NCBI GenBank assembly: GCA_016872725.1
Contig: VGZC01000028.1
Coordinates: 1-64,000 of the forward strand
Length of the DNA stretch: 64,000 nucleotides
Direction of reading: 5' to 3'
From: Planctomycetota bacterium
Lineage (GTDB): Bacteria > Planctomycetota > Planctomycetia > Pirellulales > Pirellulaceae
The notes under the pieces were generated by a model, which searched no databases, was not told the origin of the DNA, and was given only the letters and a program-made list of their open reading frames with translations. Below, piece by piece: positions 44,647 through 53,337 of this stretch (position 1 is the first letter of the stretch; the number at the start of each line of letters is the position of its first letter). The position numbers were made by a program, and so were the translations under genes.

Positions 44647-47600
44647 TCACGGCGGCGATTCGGGCGGTTGCTTCTTTTCGTAGAACTGGAAAAGATCCGA
44701 GAACGAACGCATCGGCTCGGTTCCCTCTTCCATTTCCTTGCTGATCGGTTTCGATTGAGCCGACCCGCGCGACGTCCACGTTCGAGGCTGGCCCGAACGC
44801 GGTGGACCACCCCGCGATCCCTGTTTCCCGGACCGATTCTCCGATCCTCGAGCTCCCGTGGACGATCCGCCGCCGCCTTGTCCCGCCTGCGGACGCGCTC
44901 CGTGCGATCGGGCCGCCGGCCGCGGCGGCCGCCCCGATTGCGAGTCTCCATCGCGCGGCGCCGCGTGCGGCGGACGAGCCGGACGGCCTTCTTGCCGAGG
45001 ACTCGCCTCGCTCGCTTGCGTTCCGGAGTCCTGCGCCGCGCCTCCCTCGCCCGATCCCCGCCCGCCCCGCCCGCGCGCGTCGGGTCGCGCCCGCTCCGTG
45101 CCCGGCGGTACGGCCGTCAACGAGACCCGCCGACGCGCTCGATCCACTTCGATGACCCACACCTTGAGCGTGTCGCCGACTCCAACGACCTCGTGCGGGT
45201 CCCGCACATACCGGTCGGCCAATCGGCTGATATGCACTAGCCCGCTGTCGGATAGGCCGATATCCACGAAGACGCCGAAATCGACCACATTGAGGACCGT
45301 ACCGGTGAGCTCCATGCCGGACTCGAGGTCCTCCAACCGCATGATGCCGCGCCGGAACACGGGCGGCGGAAGGTCCTCGCGCGGGTCGCGGCCCGGCCGA
45401 GTCAGCGCGGCGAGAATGTCCCGCAGCAACAGCTCGCTCTTTCCCCATTCCCGAGCTAGATCCACGATCCGCGTGTGGCTCGCCTTGTCGATCAGCTCGC
45501 GCCGCGCCTTCGAACGCCGCTCGCTCAACGACGGCCCGCCATTCACCCGGTCCGCCGATACGCCGTCCGCCGAAACAACACAGACCGCATCGGTCGGCAT
45601 TGCATCGGTCGGCATTGCATCGGTCGGCATTGCATCGGTCGGCATTGCATCGGTCGGCATTGCATCGGTCGGGCCGGCGACCACGGACCCGGCATCCGAG
45701 GACCGTGTTTCACTTGCGGTGACCCGCTCGGGAGGCAACTGGGCGACGGCCGAGCGAAGGAGATCGAGATCGGCTCCTATTTGTTCGAGCATGCGCCGCG
45801 CGACGTCGTAACTTTCTGGGTGGATCCAAGTGGCGTCGAGCGGGTTATCGCCGCCGTGGATTTTGAGGAACCCGGCGGCCTGCACAAAGGTCGCGTCGCC
45901 GAGTCCGGGGACTTTCTTGAGATCGTCCCGCGCGCGGAACGGTCCATGTTCGCACCGGAATTCGTAGACCCGGCGCGCGGTCAATTGGTTGAGTCCCGAA
46001 ACGTAGCGGAGCAGCGCGGGGCTGGCCGTATTGACGTCGACACCCACGTAGTTGACCGCCGATTCGACGACCGCGTCGAGCGAATCGCGGAGATGTTTGG
46101 CCTTGATGTCGTGCTGATAGAGGCCGACGCCGATATTGGCGGGATTGATTTTCACAAGTTCGGAGAGCGGATCGAGCAAGCGGCGCCCGATGGAAATCGC
46201 GCCCCGGAGCACGGCGTCGTATTCGGGCAGTTCCTCTCGGCCGATCGGGCTCGTGGAATACACGCTCGCGCCCGCCTCGTTCACGACCACATACGCGACA
46301 TCTTGGTCGCCGAACGATTCGGCGATCGTATCGGCGACGAGCTGTTCGGCTTCGCGGCATCCGGTGCCGTTTCCGATCGCGACGACGGAGATCCGGTAAT
46401 CCCGAATCAACGTCGCGATTTTTTGCCGAGTGTCGCGGCGGCGATCGTCGCGCCCGATGACGTGAATCATGTCGTGGCCGAGCACGTTGCCGAACGGATC
46501 GAGGGCGATCACTTTGCAGCCGCTGCGGAATCCGGGATCGAGGGCGAGGACGCGCCGTCCGAGCACGGGCGGCTGCAACATCAGGTTGCGCAGATTCCGA
46601 ACGAATACATCGACCGCGTGTTCCTCGGCCCATTCGGTGAGCTCGCGGCGGATCTCCCGCTCAAGGCTCGGCATGATCAGGCGCTGCAGCGCGTCGCGCA
46701 GGCACGTGTCAAGGAACTCGGCGTACGGATGGCCGTTTCGCACGGCGCATCGCCGCGCCGCGTCGACGACGGCGTCGGCGTCGATTTCCAACTTGACGCG
46801 CAGGATCCGCGCCCGTTCGCCTCGATTGATCGCAAGCACTCGGTGTGGTGGAATGCGGGAAAGCGACTCGCGGAACTGAAAATAGTCCTTGAACGCCGCT
46901 TCCAGCTTCTGACGCTTCTTCTCTTTCCGATTGACCCGTTCCGACCGATTCCCCGCCTTCCGATCGGCGGGAGGACCGGCCGTCGCGGACCCTTGTCGCC
47001 GGGATGGTCCGTCCGGCGCCGGACCGGATGCGACACCCGCCCCTTCCGCCGGCGCATCCGGCCCCACCCCTCCGGCACGCGCCTCCTCCGATGTTTCGGC
47101 CGGTAGCGCCGATGCGTCCCCGAGCGGCGCCTCAATCGACTCGCCGTTCACCGATTGCACCGCATGGCACTCGGTCGAATCCGAGCCGACGGTCGCCGCG
47201 GTCTCGATCGGGGCGCCCGCATGCTCGGGACTTTCCGACGGCGCTTCCGGCGCCGGCGCGCCTTCGGTCGGTTGGGGCGCGGCCGGTGGCGGGGAATCGG
47301 ATCGAACGGGAGCATGCGCCGGACGCGGCGTCTCGATGCGCGGCGTCTCGATGCGCGGCATCTCGATGCGCGACGTGACGAGACGCGCGTGCCGGCGAAG
47401 GAGTTGGCGGAGGCGGTCCCGCAAGTCGGCCGACTCGCTGAAAATTTCCGCGAGCAGATGCCGCACGCCCTGGAGCACGTCGGCGACCGCGGAAAGCCCG
47501 GAATCGGGCGCGAGGAACCCGCGCGCCAGCGTTTCCAGGTCGGGACACGGTGTCGACGGATCGGAGGAGGTCGGATCCGCGCCGTCGACCGACGCGTTCG

Positions 47601-48069
47601 CTCCCTCGGCCGTCGTCGCTTCCGCCGGAGAACCCGCGTTGGATACCCGAACGGTCGGATCGCCCGCGCCGAGGATCCTGAGCGCGAGCGGCTCAAGGCC
47701 CCGGCTCCGCGCCTGGGTCGCCAGATTCTGTTTCTTCGGTTTGAACGGAAGGTAGAGGTCTTCGAGCCGCTTGGTCGAGTCGGCGCGGCGGATCGATTCG
47801 GCGAGTTCGGGGGTGAGCTTTCCCTGCGATTCGATCGATTTGAGGATCGTCAGTTTGCGTTCGGCGAGCGAGCGGAGCCGCGCGGCGCCGAGCTGGATGC
47901 GCCGGATCTGCTCCTCATCGAGCGCGCCGGTGCGGTCTTTGCGATAACGCGTGATGAACGGGACCGTGTTGCCTTCGTCGAGCAATTCGAGCGCGCGTTG
48001 AACCTGACCGAGAGGCAGATTCAGGTCCCGAGCCAGGGGCGCGAAGTCGACTTCAAGATTCGTGTCCAT
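44647..48069 (-). CDS. tex: Tex-like S1 RNA-binding protein with low-complexity insertions
   Basis: 1140 aa against roughly 770 in usual Tex. The N-terminal Tex domain (VPFITRYRKDRTGALDEEQ), the YqgF-like core (LALDPGFRSGCKVIALD), helix-hairpin-helix motifs (ARDDLKKVPGLGDATF) and an S1 domain (GTVLNVVDFGVFVDIGLSD) are all present. Two insertions separate them: a Pro/Ala/Glu-rich block (about 150-385, with RIETP repeats) and a block with six near-identical MPTDA pentapeptides before the S1 domain. A Gly/Arg-rich tail follows S1. The ATG at 48069 begins the conserved MDTNLEVDF segment. Role in transcription/RNA handling. Confidence 0.9.
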   Translation of the reverse strand: MDTNLEVDFAPLARDLNLPLGQVQRALELLDEGNTVPFITRYRKDRTGALDEEQIRRIQLGAARLRSLAERKLTILKSIESQGKLTPELAESIRRADSTKRLEDLYLPFKPKKQNLATQARSRGLEPLALRILGAGDPTVRVSNAGSPAEATTAEGANASVDGADPTSSDPSTPCPDLETLARGFLAPDSGLSAVADVLQGVRHLLAEIFSESADLRDRLRQLLRRHARLVTSRIEMPRIETPRIETPRPAHAPVRSDSPPPAAPQPTEGAPAPEAPSESPEHAGAPIETAATVGSDSTECHAVQSVNGESIEAPLGDASALPAETSEEARAGGVGPDAPAEGAGVASGPAPDGPSRRQGSATAGPPADRKAGNRSERVNRKEKKRQKLEAAFKDYFQFRESLSRIPPHRVLAINRGERARILRVKLEIDADAVVDAARRCAVRNGHPYAEFLDTCLRDALQRLIMPSLEREIRRELTEWAEEHAVDVFVRNLRNLMLQPPVLGRRVLALDPGFRSGCKVIALDPFGNVLGHDMIHVIGRDDRRRDTRQKIATLIRDYRISVVAIGNGTGCREAEQLVADTIAESFGDQDVAYVVVNEAGASVYSTSPIGREELPEYDAVLRGAISIGRRLLDPLSELVKINPANIGVGLYQHDIKAKHLRDSLDAVVESAVNYVGVDVNTASPALLRYVSGLNQLTARRVYEFRCEHGPFRARDDLKKVPGLGDATFVQAAGFLKIHGGDNPLDATWIHPESYDVARRMLEQIGADLDLLRSAVAQLPPERVTASETRSSDAGSVVAGPTDAMPTDAMPTDAMPTDAMPTDAMPTDAVCVVSADGVSADRVNGGPSLSERRSKARRELIDKASHTRIVDLAREWGKSELLLRDILAALTRPGRDPREDLPPPVFRRGIMRLEDLESGMELTGTVLNVVDFGVFVDIGLSDSGLVHISRLADRYVRDPHEVVGVGDTLKVWVIEVDRARRRVSLTAVPPGTERARPDARGRGGRGSGEGGAAQDSGTQASEASPRQEGRPARPPHAAPRDGDSQSGRPPRPAARSHGARPQAGQGGGGSSTGARGSENRSGKQGSRGGPPRSGQPRTWTSRGSAQSKPISKEMEEGTEPMRSFSDLFQFYEKKQPPESPP
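45587..45672 (-). repeat. 15-bp tandem repeat encoding MPTDA in tex
   Basis: GCATCGGTCGGCATT is repeated exactly five times (45587-45661) with 11 further matching bases. On the minus strand it encodes PTDAM units in the loop before the Tex S1 domain. Perfect identity at DNA level suggests recent slippage or expansion; the length is a multiple of three, so copy-number change keeps the frame. Confidence 0.93.
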
Positions 48070-48485
48070 AAGGGACCCGCAGCGCGCCCACCATGAGCAT
48101 CCACCGCACGTTGCGATACTCGCATCGGAATCTAGCCGCGCCGCGCCGCGCTTGTCAAGGACTTGCGCACGGTGACTTGCGCACGGTCCGATGGGAACGG
48201 GGCGGATCAGGAGATTTGGGTCGACTCGGGTTCGGCTCGGGTTCGACTCGGGTTCGACTCGGGTTCGACTCGAATCGGCGATTCGGCGCGGGATTCGTTC
48301 AAGAATGCGATCGCGGAGTCCGATAATCGGCCCGGGACCATGGCGCGCCGAAGGGCCGAAGGACGGACGACTTGGGCCCGATCGCGCGGACGCGGTTGGA
48401 TGCCCGGGAACGCCGCATGGCGGTCGGCGACGCGACGGAGATATCCTCTTTTCGGAACGTTCCAAGCCATACCAAGGGAGAATCC
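48070..48485. other. Divergent intergenic region with 11-bp tandem repeat
   Basis: About 415 bp between tex (minus) and a small conserved gene (plus). At 48221-48275 the 11-mer TCGACTCGGGT is repeated five times with two variant copies. The other direction shows AAGGGAG, the ribosome binding site of the plus-strand gene, just before 48486. No gene is supported here. Confidence 0.7.
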
Positions 48486-48734
48486 ATGACACGAGCCCGC
48501 CTGCGAATCTACTATGGCCCGCCCGCGGAACCCGTGGGGAACGACTCGGACAACCTCTCGGACGGCCGCCGTTTGGTCACCGTTCCGCTCGGCGATATCC
48601 TGGCCGCGTTGACCGGCGCCATGGTGGAACAGCGGGCGTGGCTGCGGGATTTCGGAGACGATCCGATCACCGTTTCGAGCGACCTGTACGAGGCGATCCT
48701 GGCGTATCAGAGTTACCGCAGGACGTCGGCCTGA
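48486..48734 (+). CDS. Small conserved planctomycete-type protein
   Basis: 82 aa, no signal or helix. It reads RLRIYYGPP near the start, then VTVPLGDILAALTGAMVEQRAWLRDFGDD, and ends ITVSSDLYEAILAYQSYRR. I recall close relatives, especially the WLxDFxDDxxTxSxDLYExxLAYQ pattern, across planctomycetes, always without function. AAGGGAG lies 5 nt before the ATG. It reads in the same direction as the LOG gene 82 bp on. Confidence 0.8.
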   Translation: MTRARLRIYYGPPAEPVGNDSDNLSDGRRLVTVPLGDILAALTGAMVEQRAWLRDFGDDPITVSSDLYEAILAYQSYRRTSA

Positions 48735-48816
48735 ATCGGGCGGTGACCGATGGCCGCGCGGTCCGTAGAATGGGACGTACGGACGGAACGAGCCCTATTC
48801 CCATGGAGCCCCAAGC

Positions 48817-49941
48817 GTGCCCGAAGATCGGCGAGCGGAGCGAGACGACGCGGAGGCGGCGACGTTCCAACCGAAGGCCGACCCCGAGGGGTCGGGCGGC
48901 GACCGGACTCCGGCGCGGAAGTTCCGGATGGCGTCGGAGCCGGCGCGTCAGATCGCCGATCTCATCGAGAACATCAAGGAATCGGCCGACAAGCTCGCGC
49001 TCGACGGCTCATCGCGCGGCGATCTGAAGATCGTGAGCCGGGCGCTCCGTGAACTGCGGTACGCGTTCAAGGTCTTTTCGCCCTACCGGGCGATCCGAAA
49101 GATCACGATCTTCGGTTCCGCGCGCACCCGCGAGCACGAACCGGCCTATCGCCAGGCGATGGAGCTCGGGCGGGCGATGGCCGATCACGACTGGCTCGTG
49201 GTGACCGGCGCGGCGAGCGGGATCATGGAGGCCGGCCATCGCGGCGCGGGGCGGGAAAAGTCGATGGGGCTCAATATCCTGCTCCCCTTCGAACAAGAGG
49301 CGAATCCGATCATCGCGGGCGACCACAAGCTTGTCCACATGAAGTACTTCTTCACGCGCAAGCTGATGTTCGTGAAGGAATGCGACGCCGTCGTCTGCCT
49401 TCCCGGCGGTTTCGGGACGCTCGACGAAGCCCTCGAAGTCCTCACGCTGCTCCAGACCGGCAAACGGGACATGGTGCCGCTCGTCCTGCTCAACGCGCCC
49501 GGTCAGCGCTATTGGCAGATCCTCGACGCCTTCATCCGCGACGAACTGCTCCGCGGCGGCCTGATCAGTCCCGAGGATCTCGAACTGTACCGCGTCGCCG
49601 ACACCTGTTCGGCGGCGGTCGACGAGGTGCTCCGCTTCTATCGCGTCTATCACAGCATGCGCTACGTGAAAAGCAAGCTCGTGCTCCGACTGCTCGAACC
49701 GCTCCCTTCCGGCCTGCTCGATCGGATCAACGACCACTACCGATCGATCGTGATCGCGGGCCGCATTGAACAGACGGAAGCCCTGGCCGCCGAACGCGAC
49801 GAACCGGAACTCGCCGATTTGCCGCGGCTCGTCTTCTCCTTCGACCGGCGAAGCCTCGGAAAACTGCGCCATTTGATCAATTCGATCAACGCCGGCTCGA
49901 TCGCGCCCGGACTCTCGGGAGTCGTCGAGCCGATTCCCTAG
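48817..49941 (+). CDS. LOG-family Rossmann-fold protein
   Basis: 374 aa. The LOG core shows ITIFGSARTREHEP, VVTGAASGIMEAGHRGA and the signature PGGFGTLDEALEVLTLLQTGK. LOG proteins release cytokinin-like bases from nucleoside monophosphates, although many bacterial members have other or unknown substrates. An N-terminal helical part (about 1-85) and a C-terminal extension with RLVFSFDRRSLGKLRHLI make it longer than simple LOG enzymes. Start GTG at 48817. Its TAG stop shares the palindrome CTAG with the stop of the convergent hemDE gene. Confidence 0.85.
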   Translation: MPEDRRAERDDAEAATFQPKADPEGSGGDRTPARKFRMASEPARQIADLIENIKESADKLALDGSSRGDLKIVSRALRELRYAFKVFSPYRAIRKITIFGSARTREHEPAYRQAMELGRAMADHDWLVVTGAASGIMEAGHRGAGREKSMGLNILLPFEQEANPIIAGDHKLVHMKYFFTRKLMFVKECDAVVCLPGGFGTLDEALEVLTLLQTGKRDMVPLVLLNAPGQRYWQILDAFIRDELLRGGLISPEDLELYRVADTCSAAVDEVLRFYRVYHSMRYVKSKLVLRLLEPLPSGLLDRINDHYRSIVIAGRIEQTEALAAERDEPELADLPRLVFSFDRRSLGKLRHLINSINAGSIAPGLSGVVEPIP

Positions 49942-51869
49942 CGCCACGCGTGCACCGAGTTGACGAGGGCGGTCACGTTTTCGACGGGCGTTTGCGGCAG
50001 GATGCCGTGCCCGAGATTGAAAATGTGGCCGGGACGGCGGCCGGCCTTCTCGAGGACGTCTTGAACGCGATCGGTGATCGTTCTCCACGTTCCCATGAGG
50101 ACACCCGGGTCGAGGTTTCCCTGAATGCACCGATCGTGGCCGATCCGACGCCAAGCGTCGTCGAGTTCCACGCGCCAATCGACGCCGAGGATCGGCGCGC
50201 CGGTGGTCGCCATCGCGGGAAGCAACTCGGGATTGCCCGCTCCGAAATAGATGACGGGCGTCGTCGCGGGCAGGCATTCGACGATGGCCCGCACGTAGGG
50301 CAACGCGTAGCGGGCGTAATCGGCGGGACCGAGGCAGCCGACCCAGGAATCGAAGAGCTGCACGCACTGGGCGCCGGCGGCGATCTGCGCGGCGAGATAC
50401 CTTGCGACGGCGCGCGCCAGGATCCCCATCAGAGCCCGCCAGGCGCCGTCGTCCTCGTGCATCAGCCGTTTCGTGTGGGCGAACGAACGGCTCGATCCGC
50501 CCTCGATCGCGTAACTCGCCAACGTGAACGGAGCGCCGGCGAATCCGATGAGCGGAATATGGGACGGCAGATCGTTCCGAGTGAACCGCACGGCGTCCCG
50601 CACGAAGTTGAGCGGGTCCATCGATTCGAGCTCGCGCAGTCGGTCGATGTCGGCGCCCGATCGGACGGGATTATGGATGGCGGGCCCTTCGCCGGGCGCG
50701 AATTCCAGATCGAAGCCGATCGGCTCGAGGATCGGCAGCAGGTCGGAGAAGAGTATCGCGGCGTCGACGCCCAGAATCCGCACGGCCGTGCACATCACCT
50801 CGCTGCACGCCGACGGGTCCTTGCATAGGCCGAGGAACGAGGTACGGGCGCGGATGCGGCGGTATTCGGGCATGTATCGGCCGGCCTGGCGCATCAGCCA
50901 GATGGGCGTCACCTCGGTCGGTTCGCGGCGGCATGCCTTCATGAACGGTCCGTCTTCCCAAAGGGGCCTCGGTTCCGAACGCGGCTCGGACGGAGCGACC
51001 GGCTGGACGTCCGATCGCTTCCCGTGCCAAATGTCCCAAGCCCGCTCCGCCGCGGCGCGGACGAGGTGTCCCATCTTTCCGTGTTCGGGTTCGAAATCGA
51101 CCGGCAGATCGAACTCCCGCAGCGTCTCGCTCGTTGTCGGCCCGATCGAACCGATCACCGTGTGTCGCAAGCCTCGACGAAGCAGGTCGGCCAAGCCCGC
51201 CTCGTCGGCCGCGCGGAACAGGTTGACGATCTGATGGGCGGACGTGCAGAGCAGGACGTCGATTTGGCCGGCCGCCATTTTCGCGACATTCTCGCGGAGC
51301 GGTTCGACGTTTTCGGGAAATTCCCACCGATAGACGGGAACGCGGACGACCCGCGCGCCGCGGGCTTCGAGGCCGGCGACGAGCGACGGATTGCGGACAC
51401 CGTATTCCAACAGGCCGATGGTCTGGCCCGCGATCGGGACCTCGTGATCGATCAGGGTCAGCAGGTCGCGCCACGTGTTGGGAGGGGGCACGCGGTGCGT
51501 GCAGTCGATGCCCGCCTCCCGAAGGGCCGCCGCCGGTTTGGGGCCCCGGGCGATCGTCACGATGTCCGATAGTCCGTCGAGGAACCGCTGGATGGGAAGA
51601 TGCCGTTCGAGCGCGGTGAGCAGGAACCGGAACCCCGAACCGGTCAGGAAGACGGCGACGCCGATCTCGCCGGTCAGGACGCGGTGCGCGAAATCGAGCG
51701 CCTCGGGGCTTCGCTCGATCGGCACCTCGCGCAGCGAAGGGCTGACCGAAGGCACTCCGCCGAACCGTTCGATGAGATGCCGGAGTTCCTCGGCTCGCCG
51801 GCTTTCGAGCGCGGCGACACGCAATCCGCGCAGTCCCGTGCCGGCCTCCGGCTCGTCATCCGATCGCAT
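49938..51869 (-). CDS. hemDE: Fused uroporphyrinogen-III synthase / uroporphyrinogen decarboxylase
   Basis: 643 aa carrying two consecutive haem-pathway steps. The N-terminal 285 residues form a HemD domain (LRVAALESRRAEEL, AVFLTGSGFRFLL, IDVLLCTSAHQIVNLF, VIGSIGPTTSETLREF). A short Pro/Glu-rich linker leads to a complete HemE domain with PIWLMRQAGRYMPEYR, FSDLLPILEPIG, GFAGAPFTLASYAIEGG and the end GHGILPQTPVENV. HemD is catalytically permissive, so activity rests on the fold; the HemE motifs are intact. Uroporphyrinogen III could pass directly between the two sites. ATG at 51869. Confidence 0.93.
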   Translation of the reverse strand: MRSDDEPEAGTGLRGLRVAALESRRAEELRHLIERFGGVPSVSPSLREVPIERSPEALDFAHRVLTGEIGVAVFLTGSGFRFLLTALERHLPIQRFLDGLSDIVTIARGPKPAAALREAGIDCTHRVPPPNTWRDLLTLIDHEVPIAGQTIGLLEYGVRNPSLVAGLEARGARVVRVPVYRWEFPENVEPLRENVAKMAAGQIDVLLCTSAHQIVNLFRAADEAGLADLLRRGLRHTVIGSIGPTTSETLREFDLPVDFEPEHGKMGHLVRAAAERAWDIWHGKRSDVQPVAPSEPRSEPRPLWEDGPFMKACRREPTEVTPIWLMRQAGRYMPEYRRIRARTSFLGLCKDPSACSEVMCTAVRILGVDAAILFSDLLPILEPIGFDLEFAPGEGPAIHNPVRSGADIDRLRELESMDPLNFVRDAVRFTRNDLPSHIPLIGFAGAPFTLASYAIEGGSSRSFAHTKRLMHEDDGAWRALMGILARAVARYLAAQIAAGAQCVQLFDSWVGCLGPADYARYALPYVRAIVECLPATTPVIYFGAGNPELLPAMATTGAPILGVDWRVELDDAWRRIGHDRCIQGNLDPGVLMGTWRTITDRVQDVLEKAGRRPGHIFNLGHGILPQTPVENVTALVNSVHAWR

Positions 51870-52061
51870 GGTCGGTCCACCCGTTCGTCGCGTTCTTGGG
51901 GATTGGCGCCTTGGGCCGCGCGCCGGATGCCGTTAGCATGTCTCCAGGATCGGGCGCGCCGGCGGCCGCGACGCCCGATCCCCAAGCCTATCACGGGCGG
52001 CGATCGCGGACCACGACCCCGCGCGCCGAGCCAACGCGGGCCGCGCGGGGAGGAACCGAAC

Positions 52062-53255
52062 ATGTCGGCGGCGACACCGGCGGGCGGGATGGCGGATCGA
52101 TTTGACGAACTGGATCGCGCGGCCGGCCTCGGCATCGACCGATTGCTCGAAGCGCTCGAAGCGCGCCTGCGCGCCGAGGGCCGTTATCACGACCTGTTCG
52201 AGACGCTCAAGATGAAGGCTCGCGGCCGGGCGGGCCTTTCCCCCGCTCGGACCGACGTGCCCGACGACCTTTCCGAATCGCGCCGCCAAACGCTCGAAGA
52301 GGGACTGCTCGCCGCATGCCGCGAAACGGGTCTCTTGTTCCTCCGCCAAGCCGCCCTCCGCGACGCCTGGACCTACCTCCGGCCGATCCGCGACGTGCCG
52401 CCCGTGCGCGACGCCCTGGCGCGTGTCGAACCGGACGCGTCGAACGCCGAGCTTCTGGTCGAGATCCTGCTGCGCGAGGGAGTCGACATCGAACGCGGAT
52501 TTCGAATCGTGCTCGAACATTTCGGAACGTGCAGCGCCATCACGACCCTCGAAACGGTGCTCGCCGACAGGTCGCTCGCCGATCGGCGGCTCGTGATCGG
52601 ACTGCTCGTCGACCAGCTTCACCGAGAGCTCGTCGCGAGTCTGCGAGCGGACATCGGACGGCGGGAGGGCGCGGAACCGGCCGAGTCGACGGTGGGTGAA
52701 CTGGTCGCGAACCGAAGTTGGCTTTTCGAGGATTGCGCCTACCACGTCGACCTGTCGCACCTCATCTCGACGCTGCGTTTCGCGCGGGTGCTGGAGGATC
52801 CGGACGCGATCCGACGGGCCCTCGACCTGACGTCGTACGGACTGCGAACTCCGAATCCTCCCGTTCTGGAGCAAGACGAACCGTTCGCGGACGTCTACGT
52901 GGCCCATCGGCATTTCCTGGGGGCCTTGGTCGGCGACGCCGTCGAGTCGGGAGTCGCCTATTTCCGCGAGAAGTCGCGGCGACTGCGGTCGCATCGGCTC
53001 GGCGCCGCCGCGCGCCAATCGCTCGTCGATCTCCTCGCGCGATTGGGCCGCGACGCCGAGGCGCTTGGCGAGGCGCTCGAATTCCTCAGCGATGCTCCGG
53101 CTCCCCGCCTTCCGTTCCCGCTGCTCGAGTTGGCCGAGGATTCCGCCGCGCACGAGGCGATCCGCCGTTTTTGCCGGGAGCGGGGCGACCTGCTGGGGTA
53201 CGCGGCGTCGTGGGTCGACGAATCGGAGGAAAGGTCGACCTCCGATCCCCGGTAG
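52062..53255 (+). CDS. Helical conserved protein of unknown function
   Basis: 397 aa, soluble and mostly helical. Conserved-looking parts are LEARLRAEGRYHDLFETLKMKAR, AWTYLRPIRDVPPVRDAL, VLEHFGTCSAITTLE and YGLRTPNPPVLEQDEPFADVY. Helical hairpins suggest a TPR-like superhelix. GGAGG 8 nt upstream supports the ATG. I know similar proteins from planctomycetes without function. It is divergent from hemDE and is followed by a strong terminator. Confidence 0.78.
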   Translation: MSAATPAGGMADRFDELDRAAGLGIDRLLEALEARLRAEGRYHDLFETLKMKARGRAGLSPARTDVPDDLSESRRQTLEEGLLAACRETGLLFLRQAALRDAWTYLRPIRDVPPVRDALARVEPDASNAELLVEILLREGVDIERGFRIVLEHFGTCSAITTLETVLADRSLADRRLVIGLLVDQLHRELVASLRADIGRREGAEPAESTVGELVANRSWLFEDCAYHVDLSHLISTLRFARVLEDPDAIRRALDLTSYGLRTPNPPVLEQDEPFADVYVAHRHFLGALVGDAVESGVAYFREKSRRLRSHRLGAAARQSLVDLLARLGRDAEALGEALEFLSDAPAPRLPFPLLELAEDSAAHEAIRRFCRERGDLLGYAASWVDESEERSTSDPR

Positions 53256-53270
53256 GGACTCAAGAAAGCA

Positions 53271-53305
53271 ACACGGCCCGATCGGCGGAACCGATCGGGC
53301 CGTGT
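53271..53305. terminator. Strong hairpin between convergent genes
   Basis: A perfect 15-bp stem (ACACGGCCCGATCGG at 53271-53285 with its complement at 53291-53305) encloses the loop CGGAA. It lies between two convergent genes. On the minus strand it is followed by TGCTTTCTT, so it best fits a terminator for the cysteine-rich gene and probably acts in both directions. Confidence 0.8.
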
Positions 53306-53337
53306 ATTGTCGTCGTCTTCAAGCGACGCCAGTTGAC

